Positions 8,003 to 16,383 of a stretch of DNA of 51,169 nucleotides are shown here, piece after piece; the stretch's first letter is position 1, and each line of letters begins with the position of its first letter. Both the position numbers and the translations under genes were made by a program. The stretch covers positions 1 through 51,169 of the forward strand of contig JAILNR010000020.1 in NCBI GenBank assembly GCA_024691325.1, in the 5' to 3' direction. The DNA comes from Saccharofermentans sp. Its GTDB lineage: Bacteria > Bacillota > Clostridia > Saccharofermentanales > Saccharofermentanaceae. The notes under the pieces were generated by a model that saw only the letters and a list, made by a program, of their open reading frames with translations, was not told where the DNA came from and did no database searches.

Positions 8003-9532
8003 TCAGGATTCTGCCGGGTCAACAGCCAGGTGGACTGTTGACATATCCTGAATGTACATAGGATACAGATTATAACCTGCAAGTCTGCGGCTTACGGCAC
8101 AGGTGCTGTAAGGATCCTGAATATAGCAGGAAGCAGCGTCTTCTGTCATATAATCCAGAAGCTGATGATAAAGCTCGTTGCGCTCAGTCTCATCTATCGT
8201 AAGAGGTATCTGCTCTATGATCGCATCAACCTCGGGATTGCTGTAGTTGATGAAGTTGTTATCAGCGCTCGACAGATATCTTCCGATTACATCGTAAGGA
8301 GCGTAGTCACTTGTAAGAGCGATTATTGTTGACTGATACTCTCTGTTGGTGTAGATGCGGTCAAGCCATGTAGCCCAGTCGACCTGCTCGATCTCAACGT
8401 TGATTCCGATATCGTCAAGCTCGTCAGCGATCGCAACAGCTGTATTTACGTGAACCAGATAGTTGCTCGGAACGGAGATCGTCATATCAAATCCGTCGCC
8501 GTATCCTGCTTCTTCGAGAAGCTCCAAAGCTCTGTCTGTATCGTGAGGATAAGCATCATCGAGTGAAGAATCATACGCATCACCGATAACGGGACTCATA
8601 CCGGTCGTCAAAGGAACACCTGCACCGTCCATTGTGAGGTTGATGATCTCTTCTCTGTCAATTGCATAGTTGATAGCCTGTCTTACTCTTACATCGTCAA
8701 AAGGCTCTACTGCATTATTGAGGAACAATCCCTGAACCATGTTTGAACCAAGGCTTAAGACCTCGAATGATGCGGGGTTCAACTGATTTGCCTTATCGGT
8801 CATAAGGTAAGGGAAAATATCGATGGCTCCGTTCTCAAGCTCGAGGAATCCGGAATCCATATCCGCACAAACCTTGAATGTAACCGTATCAAGGTAGGGA
8901 AGTTCGGGGATCCAGTAGTTATCATTTCTTGTAAGAACGATTCCGATGCCGGCTTCGTAGCTTGTGAACATGAAAGGACCTGTTCCGATCCTTGTCTCGC
9001 CGATCGTGTCGTACGAACCCTCGGGGATGATCGCTACAGTGAAGAACGAAAGCATCTCACTGTTGGGGTTGTTAAGAGTAACCGTAACAGTTCCGTCACC
9101 GTTATCAACGACCGATTCAACATCAGCAAACTCCGACTTTATCTCGGAAGCCTTCTGCAAAGAGTAAACAACATCTCCCGTATCAAGCTCGGAACCGTCA
9201 TGGAAAGTAACACCTTCTCTTATGGTGAAAGTGTATGTTGTTGCATCATCAGAGATGACGACATCCGTTGCAAGGCAGGGATTCAATGTTCCGGTTGAAT
9301 CGAACTTGTAAAGACCTTCATAGACATTAAACAGGATCTCTCTGTCACCTGCGGCCTCTACTGTGTAGGGGTCAAAGATCATGGGCTCCTGTGTGATTCC
9401 GACTACAGCGTCACCTCCGTATAAACTGGCATTGGCCTCGTCACCGCTGCTTTTCGCGCAGGCTGCTGCCGGTACAGCGAAAGCTAGTGCAAGAGCACAC
9501 GCAAGCAATTTTTCCTTAATAGAATACTTCAT
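8003..9532 (-). CDS. Extracellular solute-binding lipoprotein, family 5 (peptide/nickel type)
   Basis: 509 residues from the ATG at 9532. The N-terminus is a lipoprotein signal (basic start, hydrophobic core, AAAC as the lipobox, lipidated Cys about residue 25), followed by the SBP_bac_5 fold with the typical EPMIFDPYTVEAAGDREI opening, GTGPFMFTSYEAG segment and FDDVRVRQAINYAIDRE signature. Membrane-tethered receptor delivering substrate to the downstream permeases. An upstream TTG at 9628 would add 32 residues before the signal peptide and is rejected; AGGAG lies 11 bases before the ATG. First gene of the four-gene importer. Peptides are the default substrate; nickel or other ligands are not excluded. 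Confidence 0.9.
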   Translation of the reverse strand: MKYSIKEKLLACALALAFAVPAAACAKSSGDEANASLYGGDAVVGITQEPMIFDPYTVEAAGDREILFNVYEGLYKFDSTGTLNPCLATDVVISDDATTYTFTIREGVTFHDGSELDTGDVVYSLQKASEIKSEFADVESVVDNGDGTVTVTLNNPNSEMLSFFTVAIIPEGSYDTIGETRIGTGPFMFTSYEAGIGIVLTRNDNYWIPELPYLDTVTFKVCADMDSGFLELENGAIDIFPYLMTDKANQLNPASFEVLSLGSNMVQGLFLNNAVEPFDDVRVRQAINYAIDREEIINLTMDGAGVPLTTGMSPVIGDAYDSSLDDAYPHDTDRALELLEEAGYGDGFDMTISVPSNYLVHVNTAVAIADELDDIGINVEIEQVDWATWLDRIYTNREYQSTIIALTSDYAPYDVIGRYLSSADNNFINYSNPEVDAIIEQIPLTIDETERNELYHQLLDYMTEDAASCYIQDPYSTCAVSRRLAGYNLYPMYIQDMSTVHLAVDPAES

Positions 9533-9669
9533 TAGCACAACCACTCCTGATTTATAAATATTATGGATATTACAGCATTTTTCCCGCATTTTCGATAAAT
9601 AAAGTAATAAAATGTACTTAATCGACAAATAAATAATTTTTCGACTAAATTTTTTATTATATTTGGTGG

Positions 9670-9675
9670 TATAAT
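9670..9675 (+). promoter_or_regulatory. Extended -10 promoter of the zinc-ribbon coiled-coil gene
   Basis: TGG-TATAAT, a perfect -10 with TG extension; no clear -35. Predicted start about 9682, then AAAAGGAG (9693-9700) and ATG at 9710. Confidence 0.6.
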
Positions 9676-9709
9676 CATTTTACGTCTTAAATAAAAGGAG
9701 CTCACACAC

Positions 9710-11425
9710 ATGAAGAAATGTCCTGTTTGCGGAGTAATGATGGGTGATAATGTTGCCCGTTGTTCAATGTGCAAGTACGATTTCCAGAAAGCGTCAGGCG
9801 GAGATGCATCAGCTGTAATGGCTGAAGCTCAGAAAGTCCTTGACCAGAAGGAAGAAGAGAACATTGCAAGGACTGAGGCAAGAAGATCTGAGGAAGAGAA
9901 GAGACTTGCTGAGATAAGAGAGAAGATCAATCGCGAGATGGAGACTCTCACAGCGAAGTTTGAGGCGGAGAAGCAGAAACTCGACAGAGAGTTCGAAGCA
10001 GCTAAGAAGAAGTCTGAGGCAGAGAAGGCTCAGCTCGAGAAGGATCTCGTTGCTGCAAGAGAAGAAGTTCAGATCGAGAGAAACAAGATTGCTGAAGCAA
10101 GAGCTCAGGGCGAACAGGCAAAGAAAGATAAGGAAGCTGAAGGTCAGGCTAAGTACGATGAGATCGTAGCCCAGGCCGAGAAGGAAAGAAAGCAGATGCT
10201 TGATCAGACTCAGAAGGAGATCAACGAAGCAGCTGCCAGAATAGATGCAGAATATGCAGAGGTCCTTAAGAAGAGAGACCAGCTCGTAGCAGAAGCTACA
10301 GAAGCACAGACTTACCTCGAGAATTCCGAGCAGTTAAGGAAAGAGATGGAAGCTGCAAGGGATGAGCAGGACAAGGTAATCGAATCCAAGAAGAAAGAGA
10401 TAGAAGCTAAGCAGACTGATCTTGATAAGCTCCAGAAGGACTTTGAGTCTGAGAAGGCAAGACTTGAGAAGGAAGGCCGTCAGATCGTTGAGCAGCAGGC
10501 AAGCGAAGCTTTGAAGGCTAAGGAGCAGGCTGAGGCTGATCTTGCAAAGATCAACAAAGAGAAGGGTGCTGTTATCGCAGAAGTTGAGAAGCAGCAGAAG
10601 GCCGCTCAGTCTGAAATCGACGGAATCAGAGAGCAGGCTAAGAAGATCATCGCTGAGGCTGAGGAAGCTGCAGTTAAGAGAGATGATTTCGTAAAAGAGA
10701 TCGAAGCTACTAAGAAGGAAATCGATGAGGTTCAGAAGCGCAAGGATAAGCTTGAGGCTGAGATAAAGAAAGAGACAGACGCTCAGGAGAAGGCACGTGC
10801 CGAGCACGAGAAGAAGATCAAGGAATTCGAGGCTTCTGCAACTGAGTGGAGCAAGCAGATCAGTGACATTACTGATGAGTATAACAAGGCTAAGGTCGTT
10901 ATCGAGGATGCTAAGAAAGTTGAAGTAACTGCTAAGGCAGCCGCTGAAGAGATCATCCTCGATGCCGAGAAGAGAGCCGTATTCCTCAAGGAAGCTGCTC
11001 TTAAGGAGAGCGACAAGGGTCAGTACATCAAGACCATCGAAGAGAAGGAGAAGAAGATAGAGGAAATGCAGAAGGAAAAAGACGCTCTGAATGAGAAGAT
11101 CAAGGAACTAGAGGCATCAATCAAGTCTATCGAGAAGAAGGTTGCAAGCGGAGCCGCAGGCGGCGGTGCTGTAGCATCCGGTCCTAAGGAATATGCTATT
11201 GAGGTAGTTAACCATAACGATATGGGTGAGGTTGACGAGAGAGGTATCAGCCAGGCTCTTGAGAAGAGAACAAAGGACGGCTGGAACCTGTTTACGGTCA
11301 TCAACGATGACGGCGGTAAGCTTCAGGGCGCTTTGGGAGGTGAAGGAGCTTCATCTCTTGCAATGGGTTCATTCTCCAGCAAGGAAGACCGTGTAATCAT
11401 GATCTTCGAGAGACCTAAGAAGTAA
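9710..11425 (+). CDS. Zinc-ribbon / long coiled-coil protein with DUF4177-like C-terminal domain
   Basis: 571 residues in three parts. Residues 4-21 form a four-cysteine zinc ribbon (CPVC ... CSMC, spacing CxxC-x10-CxxC). Residues about 35-480 are almost uninterrupted Glu/Lys/Ala/Gln heptads, a predicted rod of roughly 440 residues. After a Gly/Ala linker (about 484-496) comes a compact C-terminal domain with VVNHNDMGEVDERGISQ, DGWNLFTVINDDGG and VIMIFERPKK, resembling DUF4177. No signal peptide or membrane helix, so cytoplasmic. It has its own promoter, strong ribosome binding site and terminator. Function unknown; a scaffold or structural filament is possible. The long antisense Leu/Ser frames inside it come from its biased codons. 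Confidence 0.85.
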   Translation: MKKCPVCGVMMGDNVARCSMCKYDFQKASGGDASAVMAEAQKVLDQKEEENIARTEARRSEEEKRLAEIREKINREMETLTAKFEAEKQKLDREFEAAKKKSEAEKAQLEKDLVAAREEVQIERNKIAEARAQGEQAKKDKEAEGQAKYDEIVAQAEKERKQMLDQTQKEINEAAARIDAEYAEVLKKRDQLVAEATEAQTYLENSEQLRKEMEAARDEQDKVIESKKKEIEAKQTDLDKLQKDFESEKARLEKEGRQIVEQQASEALKAKEQAEADLAKINKEKGAVIAEVEKQQKAAQSEIDGIREQAKKIIAEAEEAAVKRDDFVKEIEATKKEIDEVQKRKDKLEAEIKKETDAQEKARAEHEKKIKEFEASATEWSKQISDITDEYNKAKVVIEDAKKVEVTAKAAAEEIILDAEKRAVFLKEAALKESDKGQYIKTIEEKEKKIEEMQKEKDALNEKIKELEASIKSIEKKVASGAAGGGAVASGPKEYAIEVVNHNDMGEVDERGISQALEKRTKDGWNLFTVINDDGGKLQGALGGEGASSLAMGSFSSKEDRVIMIFERPKK

Positions 11426-11459
11426 GATAAAACCTTATTTCCAATATAGTTAATTAAAA

Positions 11460-11487
11460 GACCGCGCTTGTTGGCGCGGTCTTTTTT
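11460..11487 (+). terminator. Intrinsic terminator
   Basis: GACCGCGC (11460-11467) / GCGCGGTC (11474-11481), 6-base loop, then six T. Ends the zinc-ribbon coiled-coil transcript. Confidence 0.9.
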
Positions 11488-11545
11488 GTCTCTGGATTTG
11501 CCCCAAAAATGCACAAAACAATTGACAGAATGTTCATATTCTTTG

Positions 11546-11574
11546 TGGAAAACGCATACCAAACATATTATAAT
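11546..11574 (+). promoter_or_regulatory. Promoter of the EF-G-like gene
   Basis: TGGAAA (11546-11551), 17-base spacer, TATAAT (11569-11574). A TTGACA at 11522-11527 has no -10 at the right distance. Confidence 0.55.
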
Positions 11575-11633
11575 TAAAAATGCTTGATTTCTTATCAAAG
11601 CACTAATAAATATCTCCAAAGGAGGAAGATCTT

Positions 11634-13706
11634 ATGGAAAAGTATTCCGCAGACAAGATACGTAATATTGCATTGCTCGGGCATCAGGGCTCCGGCAAGA
11701 CATCACTCGCAGAAGCAATGCTGTATTGCACGAAGGCAATAGACCGCTTAGGCAGGACTGCAGACGGCAATACAACACTTGATTTCGAACCGGAGGAGAT
11801 AAAGAGAGGTGCTTCCATTTCAGCTGCCGTTGCAAGCTGTGAGTACAAGGGCAGTAAGATCAACATTATCGACACTCCCGGTGATTTTGACTTCCTGGGC
11901 GAAGAGATGTCCGGAATCAGGATCGCAGACAGCGGTATCGTAATGATTTCCGCTAAGGGTGGTACATCCGTAGGTTCACAGAAAGCTATAAGACTTCTTA
12001 ACAGTAAGAATGTTCCGTTCCTGTTCTTTGTTAATCGTATGGACGAGCCGAACGCAGACTTCGAGGCTGTTACACAGAGAATGATGGACCGTTACGGACC
12101 GAGCGTTATCCCGCTGTCTCTTCCTATCCTCGAGAGCGGACAGATGACCGGAATTGTCGACGTAATGAACAGAAAGGCTTTCAAGCTTGATAAGTCAGGA
12201 AAGAGTGAAGAGATTCCTCTTCCCGAAGAGTACAACAGCCGTATCGATGATCTCCAGGATCAGGTTAACCAGGTTGTTGCAGAAGCTGACGACGCTTTGA
12301 TGGAGAAGTATTTCGCAGGGGAGAAGTTTACGGAGGACGAGTTCAGACACGGCGTTCACGCAGGCTTCCGTGAAGGTAAGCTCCACCCGATCTACTGCGG
12401 TTCTGCTTACATGAACTGGGGTGTTGACTTCCTCCTCAACTGTATCGCGAAGGATACACCTCCGGCAGGAAAGAAGCCTACTTTGATCGCTACATTGCCC
12501 GACGGTTCCGAGCAGGAAGTTGCATGCAAGCTCGAAGATCCTCTTGCTGCATTTGTCTTCAAGACGATTGCTGACCCGTTCGTAGGTAAGATCTCCATCT
12601 TCAAGGTTAACGCCGGTACGATCAAGGCTAACTCCACGGTATACAACGCAACCCAGGAGAAGGACGAGAAGATCGGTAACCTGTTCTTCCTGTTAGGTAA
12701 GAAGCAGATCGCTGTTGACGAAGTAAGTGCAGGTGATATCGGTGCTACGGCTAAGCTTGCCATCACACAGACTAACGATACATTGTGTGACAAGGCCCGT
12801 GTACTTGAGATGCCTAAGATCAAGTTCCCGTCTCCTTGTTTGTCAAAGGCTATAAGACCTGAGAAGAAGGGTGAGGAAGATAAGATCATGGCAGGTCTGC
12901 AGAAGCTTGCTGATGAGGATAAGTGCTTCACAGTCGAGAACAACTCTGAGACCAAGCAGATGGTCATCTCCGGTATCGGTGAAGTCCAGCTTAAGGTTCT
13001 TGTAACCAAGCTTAAGAATAAGTTTAAGGTTGATGCGGTTCTTGAGGATGCCAAGGTTCCTTACCGTGAGACTATCCGTAAGAAGGTTAAGGTTCAGGGT
13101 AAGCACAAGAAGCAGTCCGGCGGTCACGGTCAGTACGGTGATGTTTGGATTGAATTCGAGCCTAACTACGATTCAGAGGATCTTGTATTCGAAGAGAAGG
13201 TATTCGGCGGTGCCGTTCCTAAGAACTACTTCCCGGCAGTTGAGAAGGGTTTGCAGGAATCCATCGAGAAGGGTATTCTCGCAGGTTATCCTGTAGTTAA
13301 CCTTAAGGCTACCTTGGTTGACGGTTCCTACCACGATGTAGACTCCAACGAGCAGTCATTCAAGATGGCAGCACATTTGGCTTTCAAGGCCGGTATGGAG
13401 CAGGCTGATTCCATTATCCTCGAGCCTATCTCATCTGTTGAGATTCACGGACCTGAGGATAAGCAGGGTGACCTTTTGGGCGACCTTAATAAGAGAAGAG
13501 GCCGTGTAATGGGTATCGGAGCTGATGAATTGGGCTGCGTTATCAATGCTGAAGTTCCCACATCAGAGATGGGCGACTATGCTACCGATCTTAAGGCTAT
13601 GACTCAGGGATTGGGCTGGTTTGCTATGGAACATGCAAGATATGAGCCCGCTCCGGCAGACGTATCCGCTAAGGTTATTGCAGAGGCTAAGGCCAACGAA
13701 GAGTGA
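11634..13706 (+). CDS. EF-G-like translational GTPase (paralogue lacking the catalytic His)
   Basis: 690 residues with EF-G domain order: GTPase, beta-barrel II, domains III-V. G1 is GHQGSGKTS (residues 16-24), G4 is NRMD (134-137). G3 reads DTPGDFDF (80-87), so the histidine that follows DTPG in true EF-G and activates the water is Asp84. Domain IV keeps the KQSGGHGQYGDV region, and the C-terminus the RRGRVMGIG segment. It is the EF-G-like paralogue common in Clostridia, not the housekeeping fusA (no str operon here). Role unknown: ribosome rescue, recycling or antibiotic tolerance are possible. GGAGG ribosome binding site. Followed by the dispersed hairpin element and a terminator. Confidence 0.88.
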   Translation: MEKYSADKIRNIALLGHQGSGKTSLAEAMLYCTKAIDRLGRTADGNTTLDFEPEEIKRGASISAAVASCEYKGSKINIIDTPGDFDFLGEEMSGIRIADSGIVMISAKGGTSVGSQKAIRLLNSKNVPFLFFVNRMDEPNADFEAVTQRMMDRYGPSVIPLSLPILESGQMTGIVDVMNRKAFKLDKSGKSEEIPLPEEYNSRIDDLQDQVNQVVAEADDALMEKYFAGEKFTEDEFRHGVHAGFREGKLHPIYCGSAYMNWGVDFLLNCIAKDTPPAGKKPTLIATLPDGSEQEVACKLEDPLAAFVFKTIADPFVGKISIFKVNAGTIKANSTVYNATQEKDEKIGNLFFLLGKKQIAVDEVSAGDIGATAKLAITQTNDTLCDKARVLEMPKIKFPSPCLSKAIRPEKKGEEDKIMAGLQKLADEDKCFTVENNSETKQMVISGIGEVQLKVLVTKLKNKFKVDAVLEDAKVPYRETIRKKVKVQGKHKKQSGGHGQYGDVWIEFEPNYDSEDLVFEEKVFGGAVPKNYFPAVEKGLQESIEKGILAGYPVVNLKATLVDGSYHDVDSNEQSFKMAAHLAFKAGMEQADSIILEPISSVEIHGPEDKQGDLLGDLNKRRGRVMGIGADELGCVINAEVPTSEMGDYATDLKAMTQGLGWFAMEHARYEPAPADVSAKVIAEAKANEE

Positions 13707-13784
13707 TCTCACTCGTCTCCTCGCTACGTACTCGACGCTTCGCGTCTGCGTAAGTCCGCTCGGAGAACTCGTTCGATCAAAAAA
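13704..13784 (+). repeat. Dispersed structured element, copy 1
   Basis: Starts at the EF-G-like stop codon. Contains the invariant blocks CTCGCTACGTACTCGACGC (13720-13738) and GCGTCTGCGTAAGTCCGC (13742-13759), identical in copy 2 at 28.5 kb, around loop TTC. The blocks fold as GACGC/GCGTC, internal loop TACTC/TG, TACG/CGTA, bulge AGTCC, then an outer arm TCTCC..GC / GC..GGAGA whose sequence differs from copy 2. The 3' edge GTTCGATCAAAA is also shared. Not protein-coding. Either a repetitive hairpin (REP/MITE type) or a structured RNA at transcript 3' ends. Confidence 0.75.
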
Positions 13785-13810
13785 CCGCGCTCCTTCGGGG
13801 GCGCGGTTTT
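13781..13810 (+). terminator. Strong intrinsic terminator with TTCG loop
   Basis: AAAACCGCGC (13781-13790) pairs with GCGCGGTTTT (13801-13810), extended inward by TCC/GGG to a TTCG loop: about 13 base pairs. Lies directly after element copy 1. Confidence 0.9.
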
Positions 13811-13815
13811 AGCAG

Positions 13816-13877
13816 TTGACAATGCGGGGAGACAGGTATAACATATGAACAGATGAACATATGAGCAAACGCTCATA
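13816..13877 (+). promoter_or_regulatory. Promoter and operator of the metal-efflux operon
   Basis: TTGACA (13816-13821), 17-base spacer, TAACAT (13839-13844). Just downstream is a perfect 7-4-7 inverted repeat TATGAGC-AAAC-GCTCATA (13860-13877), overlapping the predicted start of transcription, preceded by ATGAAC direct repeats (13845-13858). ArsR/SmtB repressors of the CadC/CzrA branch bind ATATGANC-type dyads of this kind, so metal-relieved autorepression is expected. Confidence 0.7.
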
Positions 13878-13905
13878 CGAGATAAAACAGAAAGGAGTGC
13901 ATGTT

Positions 13906-14235
13906 ATGCCTCACGACCACACGAAGCTGCTTAATCATATTAAAGAAGGACTTCCTGCTGATGAGACACTTCAGGATCTGGGCGACCTTTTCAAAGTCTT
14001 TGGTGATACCACCAGGATCAAGATCATGTATGCGCTTTATGAAGATGAGATGTGTGTATGTGCGATCGCTGAGTTGCTTAATATGACTCAGTCTGCTATA
14101 TCTCATCAGCTCAAGACCTTGAAAGATGCAAACCTTGTATCGGGCAGAAGAGAGGGGAAGGAAATCTACTACAGTCTTTCTGACGATCATGTAAAAAGCA
14201 TCATTAATCAGGGCTACGAACACATTACCGAGTAA
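13906..14235 (+). CDS. ArsR/SmtB-family metal-sensing repressor (CadC/CzrA type)
   Basis: 109-residue winged-helix dimer. Two metal sites are visible: the alpha-3 pair in MCVCAIAELL (Cys50, Cys52), as in CadC, and the C-terminal alpha-5 set Asp93-x-His95 ... His106-x2-Glu109, as in CzrA/SmtB with the last His replaced by Glu. The recognition helix is MTQSAISHQLKTLK. Start chosen at ATG 13906 because AAAGGAG lies 8 bases upstream; an in-frame ATG at 13861 lies inside the operator. Heads the operon with a metallochaperone and a P1B ATPase, so Zn, Cd or Pb sensing is likely. Confidence 0.9.
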   Translation: MPHDHTKLLNHIKEGLPADETLQDLGDLFKVFGDTTRIKIMYALYEDEMCVCAIAELLNMTQSAISHQLKTLKDANLVSGRREGKEIYYSLSDDHVKSIINQGYEHITE

Positions 14236-14249
14236 AGGAGTAAGACAAA

Positions 14250-14468
14250 ATGAAGAAGACTTATGAACTTGAAGATCTGGACTGCGCTAACTGCGCAAGG
14301 AAGATGCAGGAAGCAATCGAGAAGATAGAGGGTGTTACATCCTGCTCCGTTAACTTCATGACACAGAAGATGACTCTTGAAGCAGACGATGCGAACTTCG
14401 ATGCAATTCTTAAGCAGGCTGTGGATACGATCAAGAAAGTAGAGCCTGACTGCGTAGTGGTACTTTAA
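14250..14468 (+). CDS. Free-standing heavy-metal-associated (HMA) domain protein
   Basis: 72 residues of the ferredoxin-like HMA fold with the metal-binding motif DCANCA (Cys12, Cys15) after LEDL. The Asp before the first Cys is typical of Zn/Cd/Pb rather than copper domains. It starts 14 bases after the repressor, with AAAGGAG upstream, and ends 1 base before the ATPase start. The ATPase next door lacks its own N-terminal HMA domain, so this protein probably is that domain encoded separately, delivering or sensing metal for the pump. Confidence 0.88.
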   Translation: MKKTYELEDLDCANCARKMQEAIEKIEGVTSCSVNFMTQKMTLEADDANFDAILKQAVDTIKKVEPDCVVVL

Positions 14469-14469
14469 C

Positions 14470-16368
14470 ATGAAGAACAAACTCACCCGTAAGCAAAAGA
14501 AGATGTTAAGAAGAATTATCGCGGCGGCTTGCCTCCTTATAATTGCCGCGATAGTAACCAGAGTTCTTGATTTGCCGTGGTGGGTTAACCTTCTTATCTA
14601 TGCTGTTCCCTATATAGTCTCAGGATATGATGTTCTGAAGACCGCATTCATCAACATGATCCACGGACAGTTCTTCGATGAGAAGTTTCTAATGATGGTA
14701 GCAACTGTCGGAGCCTTCGGAGCGGGTGAATATCCGGAGGCATCGGCAGTTATGCTTTTTTATCAGGTCGGCGAATTGTTCCAGAGCATCGCGGTCGGAA
14801 GATCAAGAAAATCCATCGCGAATCTTATGGACATCAGACCTGACAGTGCGACGGTAATAAGGGATAGTATAGAAAAAGAAGTAAGTCCCGATGAGGTGCA
14901 GGTTGGTGAGCTGATAGTTGTAAGACCGGGTGAGAAGATCCCTCTCGACGGCGTGGTCGAAGAAGGCGCAAGCTCGGTCAACACGGCAGCCCTGACCGGT
15001 GAATCCGCACCCGTAGATGTCGCTGTAAGCGACAGCGTAATAAGCGGAACGGTCAATCTCACCGGCGTTATAAAAGTAAGAACAACAAGCACTTTCGGAC
15101 AGAGTACGGTATCGAAGATACTGGAGCTTGTCGAGAATTCTTCCGAGAAGAAGGCAAAGGTGGAGAACTTCATCACGAAGTTTGCAAAATGGTACACGCC
15201 TTGCGTAGTAATCGCGGCGCTTCTTCTTGCCATAATCCCGCCTGTCATACTCGGCATAAACAGCTGGGATATCTGGAAGACCTGGCTTATGAGAGCCTGT
15301 GTATTCCTCGTAGTATCCTGTCCCTGTGCCCTTGTGGTATCGGTTCCGCTGTCGTTCTTCGGTGGAATCGGCGGTGCATCGAGAGAGGGCATTCTCATCA
15401 AGGGCGCAAACTACATGGAGACTTTGGCCGGCATAGATACTGTTGTCTTTGATAAGACCGGCACATTGACGAAGGGCGTGTTCGCAGTAGATGATATCCA
15501 TCCCAATAACATCACACAGGCGCAGCTTATCGATATCGCTGCAACATGCGAGAGCTTCTCGAGCCACCCTGTAGCACAGTCTATCGTCAGGGCACACGAA
15601 GGTCATATCGAGAAAGACCGCATTAGTGATGTGAAGGAGATTGCGGGTAAGGGTGTGGAAGCAGTTATCGACGGAAACACATACTTCTGTGGTAACGGAC
15701 AGCTTATGGAAGCCTGCAAAGCGGACTACCATGACTGTCACCTGACAGGAACCATAATCCATATCGCCCGCAAGATAAATGATGACTCATCCGAATACTT
15801 AGGTCACATCATAATCAATGATGAGATAAAAGAAGACTCGCAAAAGACGGTAAGCATTTTAAAGAAGCTTGGAATCAAGCGTGTGGTTATGCTTACAGGC
15901 GACAAGGACAAGGTTGCCAAGAATGTAGCCGGCAAGTTAGGTCTTACCGAGTACCACGCCGAACTTCTTCCTGCCGATAAAGTAGATCAGGTTGAGAAGC
16001 TTCTCGGGGAAGGTGCCAAGCTCGCTTTCACAGGTGACGGTATCAATGATGCCCCCGTTCTCATGAGAGCCGATATCGGTATCGCGATGGGTGCGATGGG
16101 TTCTGATGCGGCAATCGAATCCGCAGATGTTGTGCTCATGGATGATAAGCCGGCAGGTATCGCCAAGGCGATCCTCATCGCACGTAAGACCATGAGGATA
16201 GTAAAGGAGAATGTCTTCTTCGCTCTTGCCGTAAAGGCGGTTATCCTCATCCTGGGTGCGGTCGGAATCGCGAACATGTGGCTCGCAGTATTCGGCGACG
16301 TAGGCGTTCTCATCATCGCAATCTTTAATGCAATTAGAGCGATGCGAAGCCCGGCGCTCCCCGCGTAA
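14470..16368 (+). CDS. cadA: P1B-type heavy-metal-exporting ATPase (Zn/Cd/Pb, CadA/ZntA type)
   Basis: 632 residues. Membrane helices near residues 15-32, 38-55, 73-105 and 242-300 and at the C-terminus; TGES actuator motif (176-179); CPC metal site (Cys284-Pro-Cys286) in helix 6; phosphorylation motif DKTGTLT from Asp328; nucleotide-domain HP in SSHPVAQ; hinge GDGINDAPVL. The CPC pattern with a Zn-type partner domain and a CadC-like repressor points to export of Zn, Cd or Pb. It begins directly at the first membrane helices without an N-terminal HMA domain. Last gene of the operon. The next gene is convergent 15 bases away with no obvious terminator between. Confidence 0.93.
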   Translation: MKNKLTRKQKKMLRRIIAAACLLIIAAIVTRVLDLPWWVNLLIYAVPYIVSGYDVLKTAFINMIHGQFFDEKFLMMVATVGAFGAGEYPEASAVMLFYQVGELFQSIAVGRSRKSIANLMDIRPDSATVIRDSIEKEVSPDEVQVGELIVVRPGEKIPLDGVVEEGASSVNTAALTGESAPVDVAVSDSVISGTVNLTGVIKVRTTSTFGQSTVSKILELVENSSEKKAKVENFITKFAKWYTPCVVIAALLLAIIPPVILGINSWDIWKTWLMRACVFLVVSCPCALVVSVPLSFFGGIGGASREGILIKGANYMETLAGIDTVVFDKTGTLTKGVFAVDDIHPNNITQAQLIDIAATCESFSSHPVAQSIVRAHEGHIEKDRISDVKEIAGKGVEAVIDGNTYFCGNGQLMEACKADYHDCHLTGTIIHIARKINDDSSEYLGHIIINDEIKEDSQKTVSILKKLGIKRVVMLTGDKDKVAKNVAGKLGLTEYHAELLPADKVDQVEKLLGEGAKLAFTGDGINDAPVLMRADIGIAMGAMGSDAAIESADVVLMDDKPAGIAKAILIARKTMRIVKENVFFALAVKAVILILGAVGIANMWLAVFGDVGVLIIAIFNAIRAMRSPALPA

Positions 16369-16383
16369 AGAACAACACCCAAA

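Noticed and set aside
9626..9628. TTG start giving the binding protein 32 extra residues
   Set aside because: Would bury the lipoprotein signal peptide; ATG 9532 has a ribosome binding site.
10334..10807. Leu/Ser-rich minus-strand frame opposite the coiled coil
   Set aside because: Produced by reading AAG/GAG/GAA codons backwards.
14803..15762. 319-residue minus-strand frame opposite the P1B ATPase
   Set aside because: Antisense to a well-conserved enzyme, Tyr/Arg/Cys-rich nonsense composition.
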